Shown in pieces: positions 47,135 through 55,883 of a stretch of DNA of 64,000 bases (the stretch's first letter is position 1; each line of letters starts with the position of its first letter). The notes beneath the pieces are model-generated. The model ran no database searches and was not told the origin of the DNA. It saw only the letters and a list, made by a program, of their open reading frames with translations. This DNA comes from VRUE01 sp963720805 (GTDB taxonomy: Bacteria > Actinomycetota > Thermoleophilia > Solirubrobacterales > 70-9), in NCBI GenBank assembly GCA_963720805.1, contig CAVRGT010000013.1, positions 1 to 64,000 of the forward strand, written 5' to 3'. The translations under genes were made by a program, and so were the position numbers.

Positions 47135-47602
47135 ATGGAAGATGACGCTGCAAATCCCCTTGCCGAGCGGATGATGGCGCTGGCGATCGAGCGGGCACGC
47201 GAGGCCGAAGGCCACGGCGACGTGCCGATCGGCGCCGTGATCGCTCGCGGTGACGAGCTGCTCGCCGCCGCCGGCAACGAGCGCGAGCTGCGCGCCGACC
47301 CCACCGCCCACGCCGAGATCCTCGCCATCCGCGCCGCCGCCGAGGCGCTCGGCGGCTGGCGCTTGCCGGGCACGACCCTCTACGTAACGCTCGAGCCCTG
47401 CGCGATGTGCGCCGGCGCGATCGTCCTCGCCCGCATCCCCGACGTCGTCTTCGGCGCCCCCGACCCCAAGGCCGGCGCCGCCGGCAGCGTCCTCGACGTC
47501 CTCGCCGAGCCGGCCCTCAACCACCGGCCGGAGGTGAGCGGCGGCGTGCTCGAGGCCGAGTGCGCCGCCCTGCTGCGCCAGTTCTTCGCCGATCGACGCT
47601 GA
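47135..47602 (+). CDS. tadA: tRNA adenosine(34) deaminase
   Basis: A 155-residue cytidine-deaminase-fold enzyme making inosine at the wobble position of tRNA-Arg(ACG). The zinc motif is complete: TAHAEILAIRAAA (HAE) and LEPCAMCAGAIVLARI (PCxxC). The start region GDVPIGAVIARGDELLA is typical. The N-terminus begins at ATG 47135. It is followed 21 bases later by a tRNA-Ser gene. Confidence 0.92.
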   Translation: MEDDAANPLAERMMALAIERAREAEGHGDVPIGAVIARGDELLAAAGNERELRADPTAHAEILAIRAAAEALGGWRLPGTTLYVTLEPCAMCAGAIVLARIPDVVFGAPDPKAGAAGSVLDVLAEPALNHRPEVSGGVLEAECAALLRQFFADRR

Positions 47603-47623
47603 GTCAATACCCTTCGGCTGCCC

Positions 47624-47713
47624 GGAGAGGTGTCCGAGTGGCTTAAGGAGCGCGACTGGAAATCGCGTGGGCGGGGTTAACCCGCCTCGTGGGTTCGAAT
47701 CCCACCCTCTCCG
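47624..47713 (+). tRNA. tRNA-Ser (GGA)
   Basis: Ninety bases. Acceptor GGAGAGG pairs with CCTCTCC, discriminator G. The anticodon stem CGCGA/TCGCG encloses CTGGAAA, giving anticodon GGA. A long variable arm (GGGCGGGGTTAACCCGCC) and the T-arm GTGGGTTCGAATCCCAC are canonical for a class II tRNA. Confidence 0.95.
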
Positions 47714-47769
47714 TTCCGAGGTGCGGCGTTTTGCGTCCCTGACAGGACCACAACGCGTTGCACCGTGGG

Positions 47770-49725
47770 TCAGGCGACCGCGGTCTGCGGCATTGCTTGC
47801 GGCGCCGGCAGCTCGAGCACGATCGACTCGCCCTCGCTCGCGAGAGCCGCCGGGCGGCGGCCGCGCAGGCGCTCGTGGTTGCAGACGACGTAGCACCACT
47901 CCATCAGCCGCATCCGCGAGGCCGAGTCGATTTCGGTGATCGTGGCGCCGACCAGGTGGCGCCCGTCGGCTTCGCGGCATGAGCGCACCTCGACCTGTGC
48001 CGCGACCTCGTGCGACGTCGCCCGCCGCATCTTCGAGCTGCAGCAGGATCGCCGGTTTGGCGCCGACCGCGAGCGGCGCGTCGAGGACGAGGCCGACGCC
48101 GGCGGCGCTGGCGTCGATCAGGCGACCGCTGACGTGGCCGTCGTCGGAGTAGCACTCGGCCGGGGCATCGCCCTCGAAGCGGTAGACGAGGCGGCGCTGC
48201 TGGCGTTTGCCGACGGCGAAGAGGGTGCGCAGGATGCGGCGCATCTCGATCAGGCCGAGCAGCGGTACGACCAACGCTGCGATCCCCGGCAGGTCGGGCA
48301 GCGGCCCGACCCCGGCGAGGTCGAGCAGCCGCAGCACGGTCCCGGCGCCGACCACGACGGCGCAGAGCGATCACCAGGCGCAGCTTGCGCACCGACTCGA
48401 TCCCACCGCCCCCGGTGCCCTGCTTCGGCGTCACCTTGAAGGCGGTGTGGCCGGGGCGGAAGATGCAGCGCAGCGCCCGCGTATAGATCTCCATCGTCAG
48501 CAGCTCGTAGTGGGCGGTCTCGCCGATCTTCATGTAGCCGCGGGCGAGGGCGGAGCCGGCGCCGAGGTTGAGCGTCACGTAGGGCAGCCAGAGGGTGGCA
48601 AGCGCGACGACGCTGATCTTCATCGGCAACTCGCCGGTCCACATCACCAGGCCCAGCGTCGCCATCAGCAGCAGTCGCATCGGCGGCGCCAGGTAGGCGA
48701 AGAGGCTGGCGAAGTAGGAGAGCCGCTGCAGCGGTTTCAGCTCCTTGGCGCGCAGGGGGGACTCGGGCAGGGTGAAGACCGCGAGGTTGCCGCGGGCCCA
48801 GCGGTCGCGCTGCAGCAGGTAGCCGTCGAGGTCGTGCGGGGCGAGACCCTGGACCAGGACCTCGTCGTGGTAGCGGCTCTTCCAGCCGTGGCGCTGCATG
48901 CGGATCGTCGTGTGGAAGTCCTCGGCGATCGTCTCGGTGGCGACACCGCCGATCTCGAGCAGGGCCCCGCGGTGGATCAGCGCCGCCGAGCCGCACCAGT
49001 AGGCGGCGCCGTGGCGGTCCTTGCCGGGGCAGACGACGCGGTAGAAGAGCGACTGCTCGTGGCGGCCGACGACGTAGTGCTGGACCGAGTCGTGGTTGAA
49101 GAAGTCGTGCGGGCTCTGCACCAGTGCCATGCGCTCGTCGTCGAAGTAACCGACCATCGCGTCGAGCGCATCGGGCATCGGCACGTGGTCGGCATCGAGC
49201 ATCAGCACCAGATCGCCCTCGGTGCGCGAAAGCGCCGCGTTGATGTTGCCCGCCTTGGCGTGCGAGTTGTCGGGGCGGATCAGGTACTCGGCGCCGGCCA
49301 GCTTTGCCAGCTCCTCCATCTCCGCTCGTTTGCCGTCGTCGAGCAGGTAGGTGGTGTGGGGGTAGGTCGAGGGCCCGGCAGCCGGCCAGAGTTGCCGAGA
49401 CGACCTCGATCGGCTCGTCATAGGTGCAGACGTAAACGTCGACGGAGCGCCCCGGCGTCGCCGCCGGCCGCACCGCGCGCGGCCGCGACCAGGAGAACCA
49501 GGCGAGAGTGCCCAGCGCCCAGAGCCCGTAGATCTCGGTCACCAGCAGCATTCCGTAGGCGACCGGGCTGGCACCCTGGCTGCTCCAGCCGATCCGCCAG
49601 ATCAGGTAGCCGACCCCCCAGAGCAGGGCGACGATCGCCAGCGTGCGCAGCAGCAGCGGATGGCGATCGAAGAAGCTCCCGAGCCGGGTTTGGGCGGTGC
49701 TTTCCACGCGGCTGCATCGGCGCAA
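47770..49725 (-). CDS. Cellulose-synthase-like glycosyltransferase with C-terminal PilZ domain, three frameshifts
   Basis: An N-terminal pair of helices, then a GT2 domain. VDVYVCTYDEPIEVV, LLDDGKRAEMEELAKLAGAEYL, LMLDADHVP (DxD), ATETIAEDFHTTIRMQRHGW (TED-like) and LQRDRWARGNLAVF (QxxRW) are the BcsA catalytic set. More helices follow, then a PilZ region: RQQRRLVYRF carries the RxxxR-type motif and LIDASAAGVGLVLDAPL the D-x-S-x-x-G motif that binds cyclic di-GMP. Frame changes lie near 49385, 48365 and 48030. It probably exports a beta-glucan. No bcsB, bcsC or bcsZ is adjacent. Start is a TTG (49725) or GTG (49707). Confidence 0.85.
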
Positions 49726-49808
49726 ACGCGCGGGTCCTTGAGTCCGGAACGCCGCCCCGCCGCCCCTCGATCGCGCCCGCCCCTAAAATCAGCCGCTGAC
49801 TGAGTCCC

Positions 49809-49895
49809 GGAGGGGTGCCGGAGTGGTTGAACGGGGCAGTCTCGAAAACTGTTGGCGTCGCAAGGCGCTCGTGGGTTCGAATCCCACCCCCTCCG
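49809..49895 (+). tRNA. tRNA-Ser (CGA)
   Basis: Eighty-seven bases. Acceptor GGAGGGG pairs with CCCCTCC, discriminator G. Stem GCAGT/ACTGT encloses CTCGAAA, anticodon CGA. A class II variable arm follows (GGCGTCGCAAGGCGCTC), then GTGGGTTCGAATCCCAC. A two-gene accessory-looking module begins about 90 bases downstream. Confidence 0.95.
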
Positions 49896-49988
49896 CTGAA
49901 GGCCTTCCACAGCACCCGCCCGCGAACCTGCAATATCCGCCAACCAGAGTCAGCAGGCCCTGTCGACTCCGATTGGTAGCTTCGGACT

Positions 49989-50687
49989 ATGGCAACTGCG
50001 ACGCGACCGGAATGGGCGGAATCGATCGTTTCGCGTCACCACCCGCTTGGTGCCTCCACCGGCTACATGGCAGAGCAACGCGGAGACTGGCTTGCGCAGG
50101 TCAAAATGGCGTGGGACGTTTCTCCCTTTGCCATTGAGCTGTCAGCGCTCTCGGAGCCCGAGCTTCCCCTGCTCGCGCAGTTTCTCGATGGCGCTCCCAG
50201 CCTGCCTTTTCGCTACATCAGCATCCACGGCCCCTCGAAGAATCTTCAGGGCGACGAGGAAAGGCTCGTCGCCGAGCTAAACGACGTTGCGCGCTACGCA
50301 AACGCCGTCGTAATGCACCCCGACACGATCGAGGATCCCTCTCTCTTTCGTGCCCTGGGCGAAAAACTCTTGCTCGAGAACATGGACTCTCGCAAGGGTT
50401 TGGGCCGGACCCGACAGGAGCTCGAGCCCCTCTTTGAAGAGCTGCCTGACGCCGGCTTTTGCTTTGACGTCCCTCATGCCTGGTCGGTCGACCCGACGAT
50501 GACGGTCGCCGGCGAGCTCCTCGATGGGTTTGGCGCTCGCTTGCGCCACGTCCATCTCAGCTCCCTCTCCGAGGAGCTTCACCATATTCCGCTCAGCCTC
50601 GAGGACGAAGAGCGTTTCCGGCCTACGCTGGAGCGCTGTCTCGACGTTCCCTGGATCTTCGAGGCCCCGCCTCGCGGCTTGGGCTAG
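49989..50687 (+). CDS. TIM-barrel sugar-phosphate isomerase/epimerase-like (AP-endonuclease-2 fold) protein
   Basis: A 232-residue protein. Strands and metal-site candidates follow the xylose-isomerase-like barrel: FAIELSALSE, FRYISIHGPSK (His), AVVMHPDTI, LLLENMDSRKG (Glu), FCFDVPHAWS (Asp, His) and LRHVHLSS (His). These acidic and histidine residues suggest a metal enzyme. The reaction is unknown. It is followed after 11 bases by a nucleotidyltransferase gene, and the pair sits next to tRNA-Ser, so an accessory module is possible. Confidence 0.75.
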   Translation: MATATRPEWAESIVSRHHPLGASTGYMAEQRGDWLAQVKMAWDVSPFAIELSALSEPELPLLAQFLDGAPSLPFRYISIHGPSKNLQGDEERLVAELNDVARYANAVVMHPDTIEDPSLFRALGEKLLLENMDSRKGLGRTRQELEPLFEELPDAGFCFDVPHAWSVDPTMTVAGELLDGFGARLRHVHLSSLSEELHHIPLSLEDEERFRPTLERCLDVPWIFEAPPRGLG

Positions 50688-50698
50688 GGCAGGAATCC

Positions 50699-51697
50699 TT
50701 GGCCGCTGCAAGCGCCAGCCCGCTAGAAGACCTTGCCGAAAAGGCTGATCGCGAGTTCCCCCACCTGCTTGGCGCCCGCGAGCGCACCAGGCAGGGGCTA
50801 GTCGACCGATGCAAGCGCTTGGCCGCGCTCTCCGGTCCTACCGAGGTCTCGATCGTCCTCATGGGCTCCTGGGCGAGGGGAGAGGTGACCGCCGAGAGCG
50901 ATGACGACTTCATGCTCCTTGTCCACGGCCCCGAGCGCGCGAAAGAGGATGTCGAGCCTTCTGTAAGCGAGATCGGCGCCGTGCTCGACAGCTCGCCGGG
51001 CGATCAAGGCATCTTCGGAGTGCCCGCCTTCAGCGAGCGACTCATGCTTGACATCGGGCTTGACGAGGATGACAACAAGAACCTCACCAGACGCTTGCTG
51101 CTGATGCTCGAGTCAGTGCCGGTTACCGGGCAAGACGCTTACCGCGAAGTCCGGGCTGGGTTGCTCGATCGTTATCTCGACGAGTCCATCAAGGCCTACC
51201 GGCCACCTCGCTTCTTTCTCAACGACATCGTTCGCTACTGGCGCACGATCTGCGTCGACTTCGCCGGCAAAGAGCACGAGGGCCCAAAGAAATGGGGGCT
51301 GCGCAACGCCAAGCTGCGCACCTCGCGCAAGATCCTCTTTGCGGGCGGTCTCCTGCCTGTTCTCGAATGCTTTCGCTTTGACATTGACGGCATCCGTGAC
51401 TACCTGGAGGAGCAACTCGACATGCTTCCCACCGACCGCATCGCTGGATCGTTTCTTGTTCACAATGCCGTCGAACCAGGTGCTCGCACCTTTGGCGCTT
51501 ACGACGAGTTCGTCCGGCGGATGGACGACCCCGAATTTCGTGTCGAGCTCGCCGACGTCGTGCGAGACAATTCCGCGGAGTCGGCTGCCTTCGCCGACGT
51601 CCAGCGGATCGGCGGCGAGCTGCAGGGTGGGCTACTCGCTCTGCTCTATGAGACGAGAGCCCTGCCGCAAGTGGTCCGCGACTACGCGATCTTCTGA
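50699..51697 (+). CDS. Polymerase-beta-fold nucleotidyltransferase protein
   Basis: A 332-residue protein with a TTG start. LMGSWARGEVTAESDDDFMLLVHG (about residues 54-77) is the nucleotidyltransferase signature GS-x-ARG with acidic D-x-D. RLMLDIGLDEDDN may supply a third acidic residue. The C-terminal 200 residues are mostly helical (FFLNDIVRYWRTICVDFAG, NAKLRTSRKILFAGGLLPVLECF). It could transfer nucleotides to RNA, protein or a small molecule, and resembles GlnD/DUF294-type enzymes more than antibiotic-resistance ones. It is coupled to the TIM-barrel gene. Function unknown. Confidence 0.7.
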   Translation: MAAASASPLEDLAEKADREFPHLLGARERTRQGLVDRCKRLAALSGPTEVSIVLMGSWARGEVTAESDDDFMLLVHGPERAKEDVEPSVSEIGAVLDSSPGDQGIFGVPAFSERLMLDIGLDEDDNKNLTRRLLLMLESVPVTGQDAYREVRAGLLDRYLDESIKAYRPPRFFLNDIVRYWRTICVDFAGKEHEGPKKWGLRNAKLRTSRKILFAGGLLPVLECFRFDIDGIRDYLEEQLDMLPTDRIAGSFLVHNAVEPGARTFGAYDEFVRRMDDPEFRVELADVVRDNSAESAAFADVQRIGGELQGGLLALLYETRALPQVVRDYAIF

Positions 51698-51834
51698 GTC
51701 GGTCCCCTTCTCGCCCGGCGCTTAACGATCCCCTAAGCTGCCGAGTCCCTGGGCACCCACGTGTGTTTGGGAAGATGAGAAGCCTGGGAATAGGGACTGA
51801 GACCGGGAAACTGGGAACGAGAGGAAGGAACCTG

Positions 51835-52323
51835 GTGGGGAAGAAGATCTTTGCCGCGCTGAGCACCGTTGTGATGACCCTCGCGATGGTGGCTGCGCCA
51901 TTTGCCGAGGCGGCCGAAGTGACGCGCGAAAGCTACAAAGAAGCGGTCGAGCCGATCTGCAAGACGAATACGGAAGCCAACGAAAAGATCCTCAAGGGCG
52001 TCCGCAAGAAGGTGCAGAAAGGCAAGCTGAAGCAGGCGGCCCCGCAGTTCGAAAAGGCCGGCAAGGCGCTGCATAGGACAATCCTCCAGCTCAAGAAGAT
52101 TGAGCAGCCTGCTGCTGACGAAGCCAAGCTGGCGAAGTGGCTCAAGTATGTCGGCGAAGAGGAAAAGCTCTTCCTCCAAGGTGCCAAGAAGCTCCGGGCC
52201 AACGACAAGGTTGGCCTCCAGAAGGTCGTGCTAAAGCTCAATCACAACGCCAACCAGGCCAACAACCAGGTCATCCCGTTCGAATTTAAGTACTGCCGCT
52301 TCGAACCCTCGAAGTTCACCTGA
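51835..52323 (+). CDS. Small secreted helical protein of unknown function
   Basis: The GTG at 51835 follows AGGAAGGAA and opens a signal peptide (VGKKIFAALSTVVMTLAMVAAPFAEAAE), so I prefer it to the earlier ATG at 51763. The mature part is lysine-rich and helical (KEAVEPICKTNTEANEKILKGVRKKVQKGKLKQAAPQFEKAG). One Cys lies near its start and one near its end (PICKT, KYCRFEP), which may form a disulfide. I do not recognise a family. It stands alone. Confidence 0.65.
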   Translation: MGKKIFAALSTVVMTLAMVAAPFAEAAEVTRESYKEAVEPICKTNTEANEKILKGVRKKVQKGKLKQAAPQFEKAGKALHRTILQLKKIEQPAADEAKLAKWLKYVGEEEKLFLQGAKKLRANDKVGLQKVVLKLNHNANQANNQVIPFEFKYCRFEPSKFT

Positions 52324-52335
52324 TCCAGGCTTAGG

Positions 52336-53226
52336 TCAGCCAGTGGCGGCGACGGGGGTCCCCGTCGCCGTCGCGGCGATCTGTCCGGCGATCCACGGGT
52401 AGATCCGGTCTATCCGCGTGAAGATGTCGGGCAGGTGCGTGTCGCAATCCGCTGCGCCCAGGCTCGTGATCCCGATCTGCACCGGCGTCCCGTCTTCACG
52501 GAAGGCCAGCGCCGGGCCGCCGCTGTCGCCGTGGCAGGTGCCGATCCCAAAGCCGGGCGGGGTGATCGTGCAGAGCTGCGAGGAGTAGTTGAAGAAGGGG
52601 TAGTAGGCGCGGGCGTGGTTGCGGCAGTAGAGCCGTTCCTGCACGAAGGTGGCGCCGCGCCGCAGGACCGGCGTTCGTTTCAGTTTCCTCAGCGTGCCGC
52701 TGAGGCCCCAGCCGGCGATCCAGGCCGGCGTGTGCGGGGCGAGCAGCGCCGCGTCGGTCGGCCCGGCGAGGGCGACGGCGGGCACCGTGGTCGGGGTCGC
52801 CAGGACCAGCAGCCCGGCGTCGTTGTGGACCTTGAAGCGATTGAAGTTGGGATTGATGATCGTCCGGCTCACCTTTGAGATCTGCCGCACGGTCGAGTCG
52901 CGGACGTCGGAGCTGCCGGTGACGACCACGTACTGGGCGGGCGGCGTCTTCTTGCCGGTGATGATGTCCTCGACGCAGTGCCCGGCGGTGAGCACGAGCG
53001 TGGGGGAGATCACGGTGCCGCTGCAGCTGAACCCTTCGCCTTTCGCGTCCGCGGCAAGGATGAACGCGGCCCACGGCCACTCTTCGCTCAGAGCGGTGGT
53101 GCCGCCGACGATCGAGGCGGTCGCGCCAGGCGAGGCAGCGGCCGATCCGGCCAGGGCAAGCGACGCCAGCAGTGCGCAAAGCGCCCCGCCGACGACCCGC
53201 CATCCGCGCACTCGAACTCGCATCAT
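52336..53226 (-). CDS. Secreted trypsin-like (S1) serine protease
   Basis: A 296-residue protein. A signal peptide (WRVVGGALCALLASLALAGSAAASPG) is followed by the mature N-terminus IVGGTTALSEEWPWAAFI. The triad is TLVLTAGHCVEDI (His), KVHNDAGLLVLATP (Asp in the NDAGLL box) and GTCHGDSGGPALAF (Ser). The specificity pocket bears a Gly/Ala-rich region (ITSLGAADCDTHLPDIFTRI). Two further cysteine pairs are visible. It acts outside the cell. The start ATG at 53226 follows AGAGGA. Confidence 0.9.
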   Translation of the reverse strand: MMRVRVRGWRVVGGALCALLASLALAGSAAASPGATASIVGGTTALSEEWPWAAFILAADAKGEGFSCSGTVISPTLVLTAGHCVEDIITGKKTPPAQYVVVTGSSDVRDSTVRQISKVSRTIINPNFNRFKVHNDAGLLVLATPTTVPAVALAGPTDAALLAPHTPAWIAGWGLSGTLRKLKRTPVLRRGATFVQERLYCRNHARAYYPFFNYSSQLCTITPPGFGIGTCHGDSGGPALAFREDGTPVQIGITSLGAADCDTHLPDIFTRIDRIYPWIAGQIAATATGTPVAATG

Positions 53227-53313
53227 CGGTCCTCTATCGGCAGCTTCACCAAAATCGGTAACCCCAAATCTCCCTCCGTGGAGCGCCCGCGACCCACTAA
53301 GATCGAGCATCGC

Positions 53314-53386
53314 GCCCAGGTAGCTCAGTTGGTAGAGCACATCCATGGTAAGGATGGGGTCACGAGTTCGAGTCTCGTCCTGGGCT
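53314..53386 (+). tRNA. tRNA-Thr (GGT)
   Basis: Seventy-three bases. Acceptor GCCCAGG pairs with CCTGGGC, discriminator T. Stem CATCC/GGATG encloses ATGGTAA, anticodon GGT. D-arm GCTCAGTTGGTAGAGC and T-arm ACGAGTTCGAGTCTCGT are canonical. Confidence 0.95.
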
Positions 53387-53463
53387 TTTCCGCCCTGCCG
53401 TGCTGAATCAGGGGCGTCTCTCGGCCAATCCTCAGCCTTCTTCGACCGTTAGGCTGCCGCTTT

Positions 53464-54606
53464 GTGGACTTCGCCCTCACGGACGAGCAGGAAGACTTCA
53501 TCGACGCGATCCAGCGCTACTGCGATCACGAGTGTGGTACGCAGGATCAGCGCGAGCGCCTCACCGAGGGCTACAGCGAGCACCACAACCCGACGATCTA
53601 CAAGGAGATGGCCGAGCTCGGCTGGCTCGGGTTGACGATTCCCGAGGAGTACGGCGGCTCCGGCGGCACGATGCTGGACGCCTGCATCTTCATGGAGGAG
53701 ACCTCGCGCGCCCTCGCTCCGATCGGCGGCTACGCGACGACCCTGATCGTCGCCGGCGCCACCAACCGCTTCGGCACCGAGGAGCAAAAGCACGAGATCC
53801 TCGGCGGCATCGCCGGCGGCGCGGTCGAGGCGATCGCGATGACCGAGCCCGAGGCCGGCTCCGACGTCGGCTCGCTCAGCACCTTCGCCGAGAGCGTCGA
53901 CGACGGCTACGTGCTCAATGGCCAGAAGGTCTTCTGCTCCAACGCCCACATCGCCGACCACATCCTCGTCGTCTGCCGCACCACGCGCTCGGCCTCCAAG
54001 CACGAGGGCCTGACGATGATTTGGCTGCCGCGCGAGACCGATGGGCTGGAGATCATCCCGATCGACACGATGGGCGGCCGCGATACCAACCACCTCTACC
54101 TGACCGACGTCGCCGCGCCCGCAAGCGCCGTCCTCGGCCAGGTCGACCAGGCCTGGACCCAGCTGATGGCCGGCCTCAACGTCGAGCGCCTGATCCTCGC
54201 CGCGACGATGCTCGGCATCGCCCAGCGCGTCTTCGATGACCTGATCGTCTACGTCAAGGAGCGCGAACAGTTCAACCGCCCGATCGGCTCCTTCCAGGCG
54301 CTGCAGCACCGCATCGCCGACATGGCGACCGAGCTCGAGGCCGCCCGCCTGATGACCCGCTGGGTCGCCACCCTCACCGACGAGGACCCCGACCGCATGC
54401 TGCCCCGCGAGGCCTCGATGGTGAAGCTCTTCGTCACCGAGACGACCAAGCGCGCCGCCCTCGAAGGCATGCAGATGATGGGCGGCTATGGCTACGCCTC
54501 CGAGTACGACATGGAGCGCCTCGTCCGCACCGCCCTCGTCTCGACCATCTACGGCGGCACTTCAGAGATTCAGCGCAACATCATCGCCAAGACATTCGGG
54601 CTCTGA
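53464..54606 (+). CDS. Acyl-CoA dehydrogenase
   Basis: A 380-residue flavoprotein with a GTG start. MDFALTDEQEDFIDAIQRYCDHE, IAMTEPEAGSDVGSL (FAD/substrate), REQFNRPIGSFQALQHRIADMATE and MQMMGGYGYASEYDMERLVRTALVSTIYGGTSEIQRNIIAKTFGL are the family signatures. The Glu of GGTSEIQRN is the usual catalytic base position. It oxidises an acyl-CoA in the beta-oxidation or amino-acid degradation pathway; chain preference is not evident. No electron-transfer flavoprotein genes are adjacent. Confidence 0.9.
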   Translation: MDFALTDEQEDFIDAIQRYCDHECGTQDQRERLTEGYSEHHNPTIYKEMAELGWLGLTIPEEYGGSGGTMLDACIFMEETSRALAPIGGYATTLIVAGATNRFGTEEQKHEILGGIAGGAVEAIAMTEPEAGSDVGSLSTFAESVDDGYVLNGQKVFCSNAHIADHILVVCRTTRSASKHEGLTMIWLPRETDGLEIIPIDTMGGRDTNHLYLTDVAAPASAVLGQVDQAWTQLMAGLNVERLILAATMLGIAQRVFDDLIVYVKEREQFNRPIGSFQALQHRIADMATELEAARLMTRWVATLTDEDPDRMLPREASMVKLFVTETTKRAALEGMQMMGGYGYASEYDMERLVRTALVSTIYGGTSEIQRNIIAKTFGL

Positions 54607-54640
54607 GACAGGCATAATCCGCCTACGCAGGGATGCGTGA

Positions 54641-54736
54641 GCGCCCGTAGCTCAGTGGTCAACGGGGTTTTAACGAGCCCCAAAGAGCGCCGGTCTTTCA
54701 AGCCGGAGGTCGAGAGTTCGATTCTCTCCGGGCGCA
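54641..54736 (+). tRNA. Abnormal tRNA-Glu (TTC) with enlarged D-loop
   Basis: Ninety-six bases. Acceptor GCGCCCG pairs with CGGGCGC, discriminator A. Stem CCGGT/GCCGG encloses CTTTCAA with anticodon TTC (54697-54699), and T-arm GAGAGTTCGATTCTCTC is normal. The D-stem GCTC/GAGC encloses 31 bases (54654-54684) instead of the usual 7-11. Inside lies a small hairpin, GGGGTT/AGCCCC (54664-54681). It could be a divergent or non-functional tRNA copy. It borders an integrase-bearing region, which suits an insertion-site tRNA. Confidence 0.7.
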
Positions 54737-54910
54737 TTTCGTTGCTTTCCCCGCGATGCCGTTCTATGCCCGGTATAGAGCCAAACGCCGCGCTTCTCCT
54801 CGATTCGTCGTTCCGCGCCAATCCGTCCGATTCCGACCCGTTCCGCAAGGTCGTGGTCGCATCCTGGTCTCATTTCCGCGGCGTCGCGGACGGGGAGTAG
54901 GCCCGCGCCA

Positions 54911-55120
54911 ATGGCGGACAAGGCACGGCAGAAAGCGCTCGCGGACGTGCAGCGTGCCCAAGCCAAGCTGGAGGGAGCGCAAAGCAAGGTCGAGGACGCG
55001 CGCCAGGCTCGGCGCGAGAGCTTCGAGCGAGCGCGGAAAGCGGGGCTGACGCTCCGCGAGATCGGTGAGGCTGCCGACCTGCATTGGACCCGAGTCGGGA
55101 ACGTGCTCGGTAAGAAATAG
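54911..55120 (+). CDS. Small coiled-coil and helix-turn-helix protein
   Basis: A 69-residue protein. The first part is a charged helix (KALADVQRAQAKLEGAQSKVEDARQARRESFERARKAG) likely to form a coiled coil. GLTLREIGEAADLHWTRVGNVLGKK then resembles a sigma-region-4 or HTH-type DNA-binding helix pair. No ribosome site is strong. It is the first gene of the island and may be a small DNA-binding regulator. Confidence 0.65.
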   Translation: MADKARQKALADVQRAQAKLEGAQSKVEDARQARRESFERARKAGLTLREIGEAADLHWTRVGNVLGKK

Positions 55121-55121
55121 C

Positions 55122-55145
55122 GTTTGTAGTCCCCTGACTACAAAC
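55122..55145. promoter_or_regulatory. Palindrome GTTTGTAGTC / GACTACAAAC, candidate operator
   Basis: Perfect 10-base arms with a CCCT spacer, two bases after the stop of the small HTH gene and 89 bases before the regulator operon. It is a good candidate binding site for the HTH protein upstream or the XRE protein downstream. Confidence 0.55.
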
Positions 55146-55233
55146 TGCTAATCTGGCCGTCATTCACAAAGCGGCCCCCGGCCGGCGCGGTAACGCCGAC
55201 CGAGGGCCTGACCACAAGGAGAGTGGACTCCTC

Positions 55234-55593
55234 ATGGCTGATGAGAACCCTACGGGTCGCGGCTCGGCCGTCGCCCTCAGCATCTCCGCCGATCAGGCCC
55301 GTTTCCTGCGGAGCACCTTCGAGAAGGCGCGAGCCGGCGTCAAAGACGAGCTGGAGGGATTCCCCGACCAGCTAGACCCGAAGCGCCTGGAACGCGAGGA
55401 GGCCGCCTACGCGCGCCTTCTAGCGGCCTTGAACGAGCTGGTGATCGTCCCCGACCGCGACGTACTCGACGTGCTTGCGGATCTCGCCCAGGTGATCGAC
55501 ACCGGCAACGAGTACCGCCGCGTCGTAGAAGAGCACGATGCGCTGCACGGCTTGCTCGCCAGGCTGGACGGCATCGAGCGGGAGGGGTCGTGA
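55234..55593 (+). CDS. Hypothetical protein upstream of XRE regulator
   Basis: A 119-residue acidic helical protein (ISADQARFLRSTFEKARAGVKDELEGFPDQL, LLAALNELVIVPDRDVLDVLADLAQVIDTGNEYRRVVEEHDALHGLLARLDG). I do not recognise a family. The ATG at 55234 follows AAGGAGAG. Its stop overlaps the XRE gene start (GTGA), so the two form an operon and may interact. Confidence 0.65.
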   Translation: MADENPTGRGSAVALSISADQARFLRSTFEKARAGVKDELEGFPDQLDPKRLEREEAAYARLLAALNELVIVPDRDVLDVLADLAQVIDTGNEYRRVVEEHDALHGLLARLDGIEREGS

Positions 55594-55883
55594 CCTCGCC
55601 AGCGACGCGAGTGATGGCCGATCAGTTCGCCCAGAACCTCGTCCGCGCCCGCAAGCGCGCCGATCTCTCCCAGGAGGAGGTCGCGGTTCGCGCCTCCGTA
55701 CATCGCACCGAGATCAGCCAGCTTGAGCGTGCGCTCCGAGTAGCCCGCATCGACACGCTGGCCAAGCTCGCGGGCGCACTGGAGATCTCGCCCGGCTGTC
55801 TCCTTGAGGGCATCTCCTGGGAGCCCGGCGGAATCACGTTGGGCGGCTTTCGGCCCGCGCCGCCGCCCGAGGCCCCGAAATGA
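55590..55883 (+). CDS. XRE-family helix-turn-helix regulator
   Basis: A 97-residue protein with a GTG start. FAQNLVRARKRADLSQEEVAVRASVHRTEISQLERALRVARIDTLAKLAGALEIS is a complete XRE/Cro HTH. The C-terminal proline-rich tail is short. Two-gene coupling with the protein upstream and its place before the excisionase and integrase suggest it controls the element. Its stop TGA overlaps an ATG for the basic ORF that follows (ATGA). Confidence 0.88.
   Translation: MTSPATRVMADQFAQNLVRARKRADLSQEEVAVRASVHRTEISQLERALRVARIDTLAKLAGALEISPGCLLEGISWEPGGITLGGFRPAPPPEAPK

Noticed and set aside
54641..54736. tRNA-Sec interpretation of the 96-base tRNA
   Set aside because: Shifting the anticodon to TCA breaks the anticodon stem, and the extra length is in the D-loop, not the variable arm.
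54756..55049. Arg-rich ORF directly after tRNA-Glu
   Set aside because: Composition matches frame-shifted noncoding translation and it overlaps the better supported gene at 54911.
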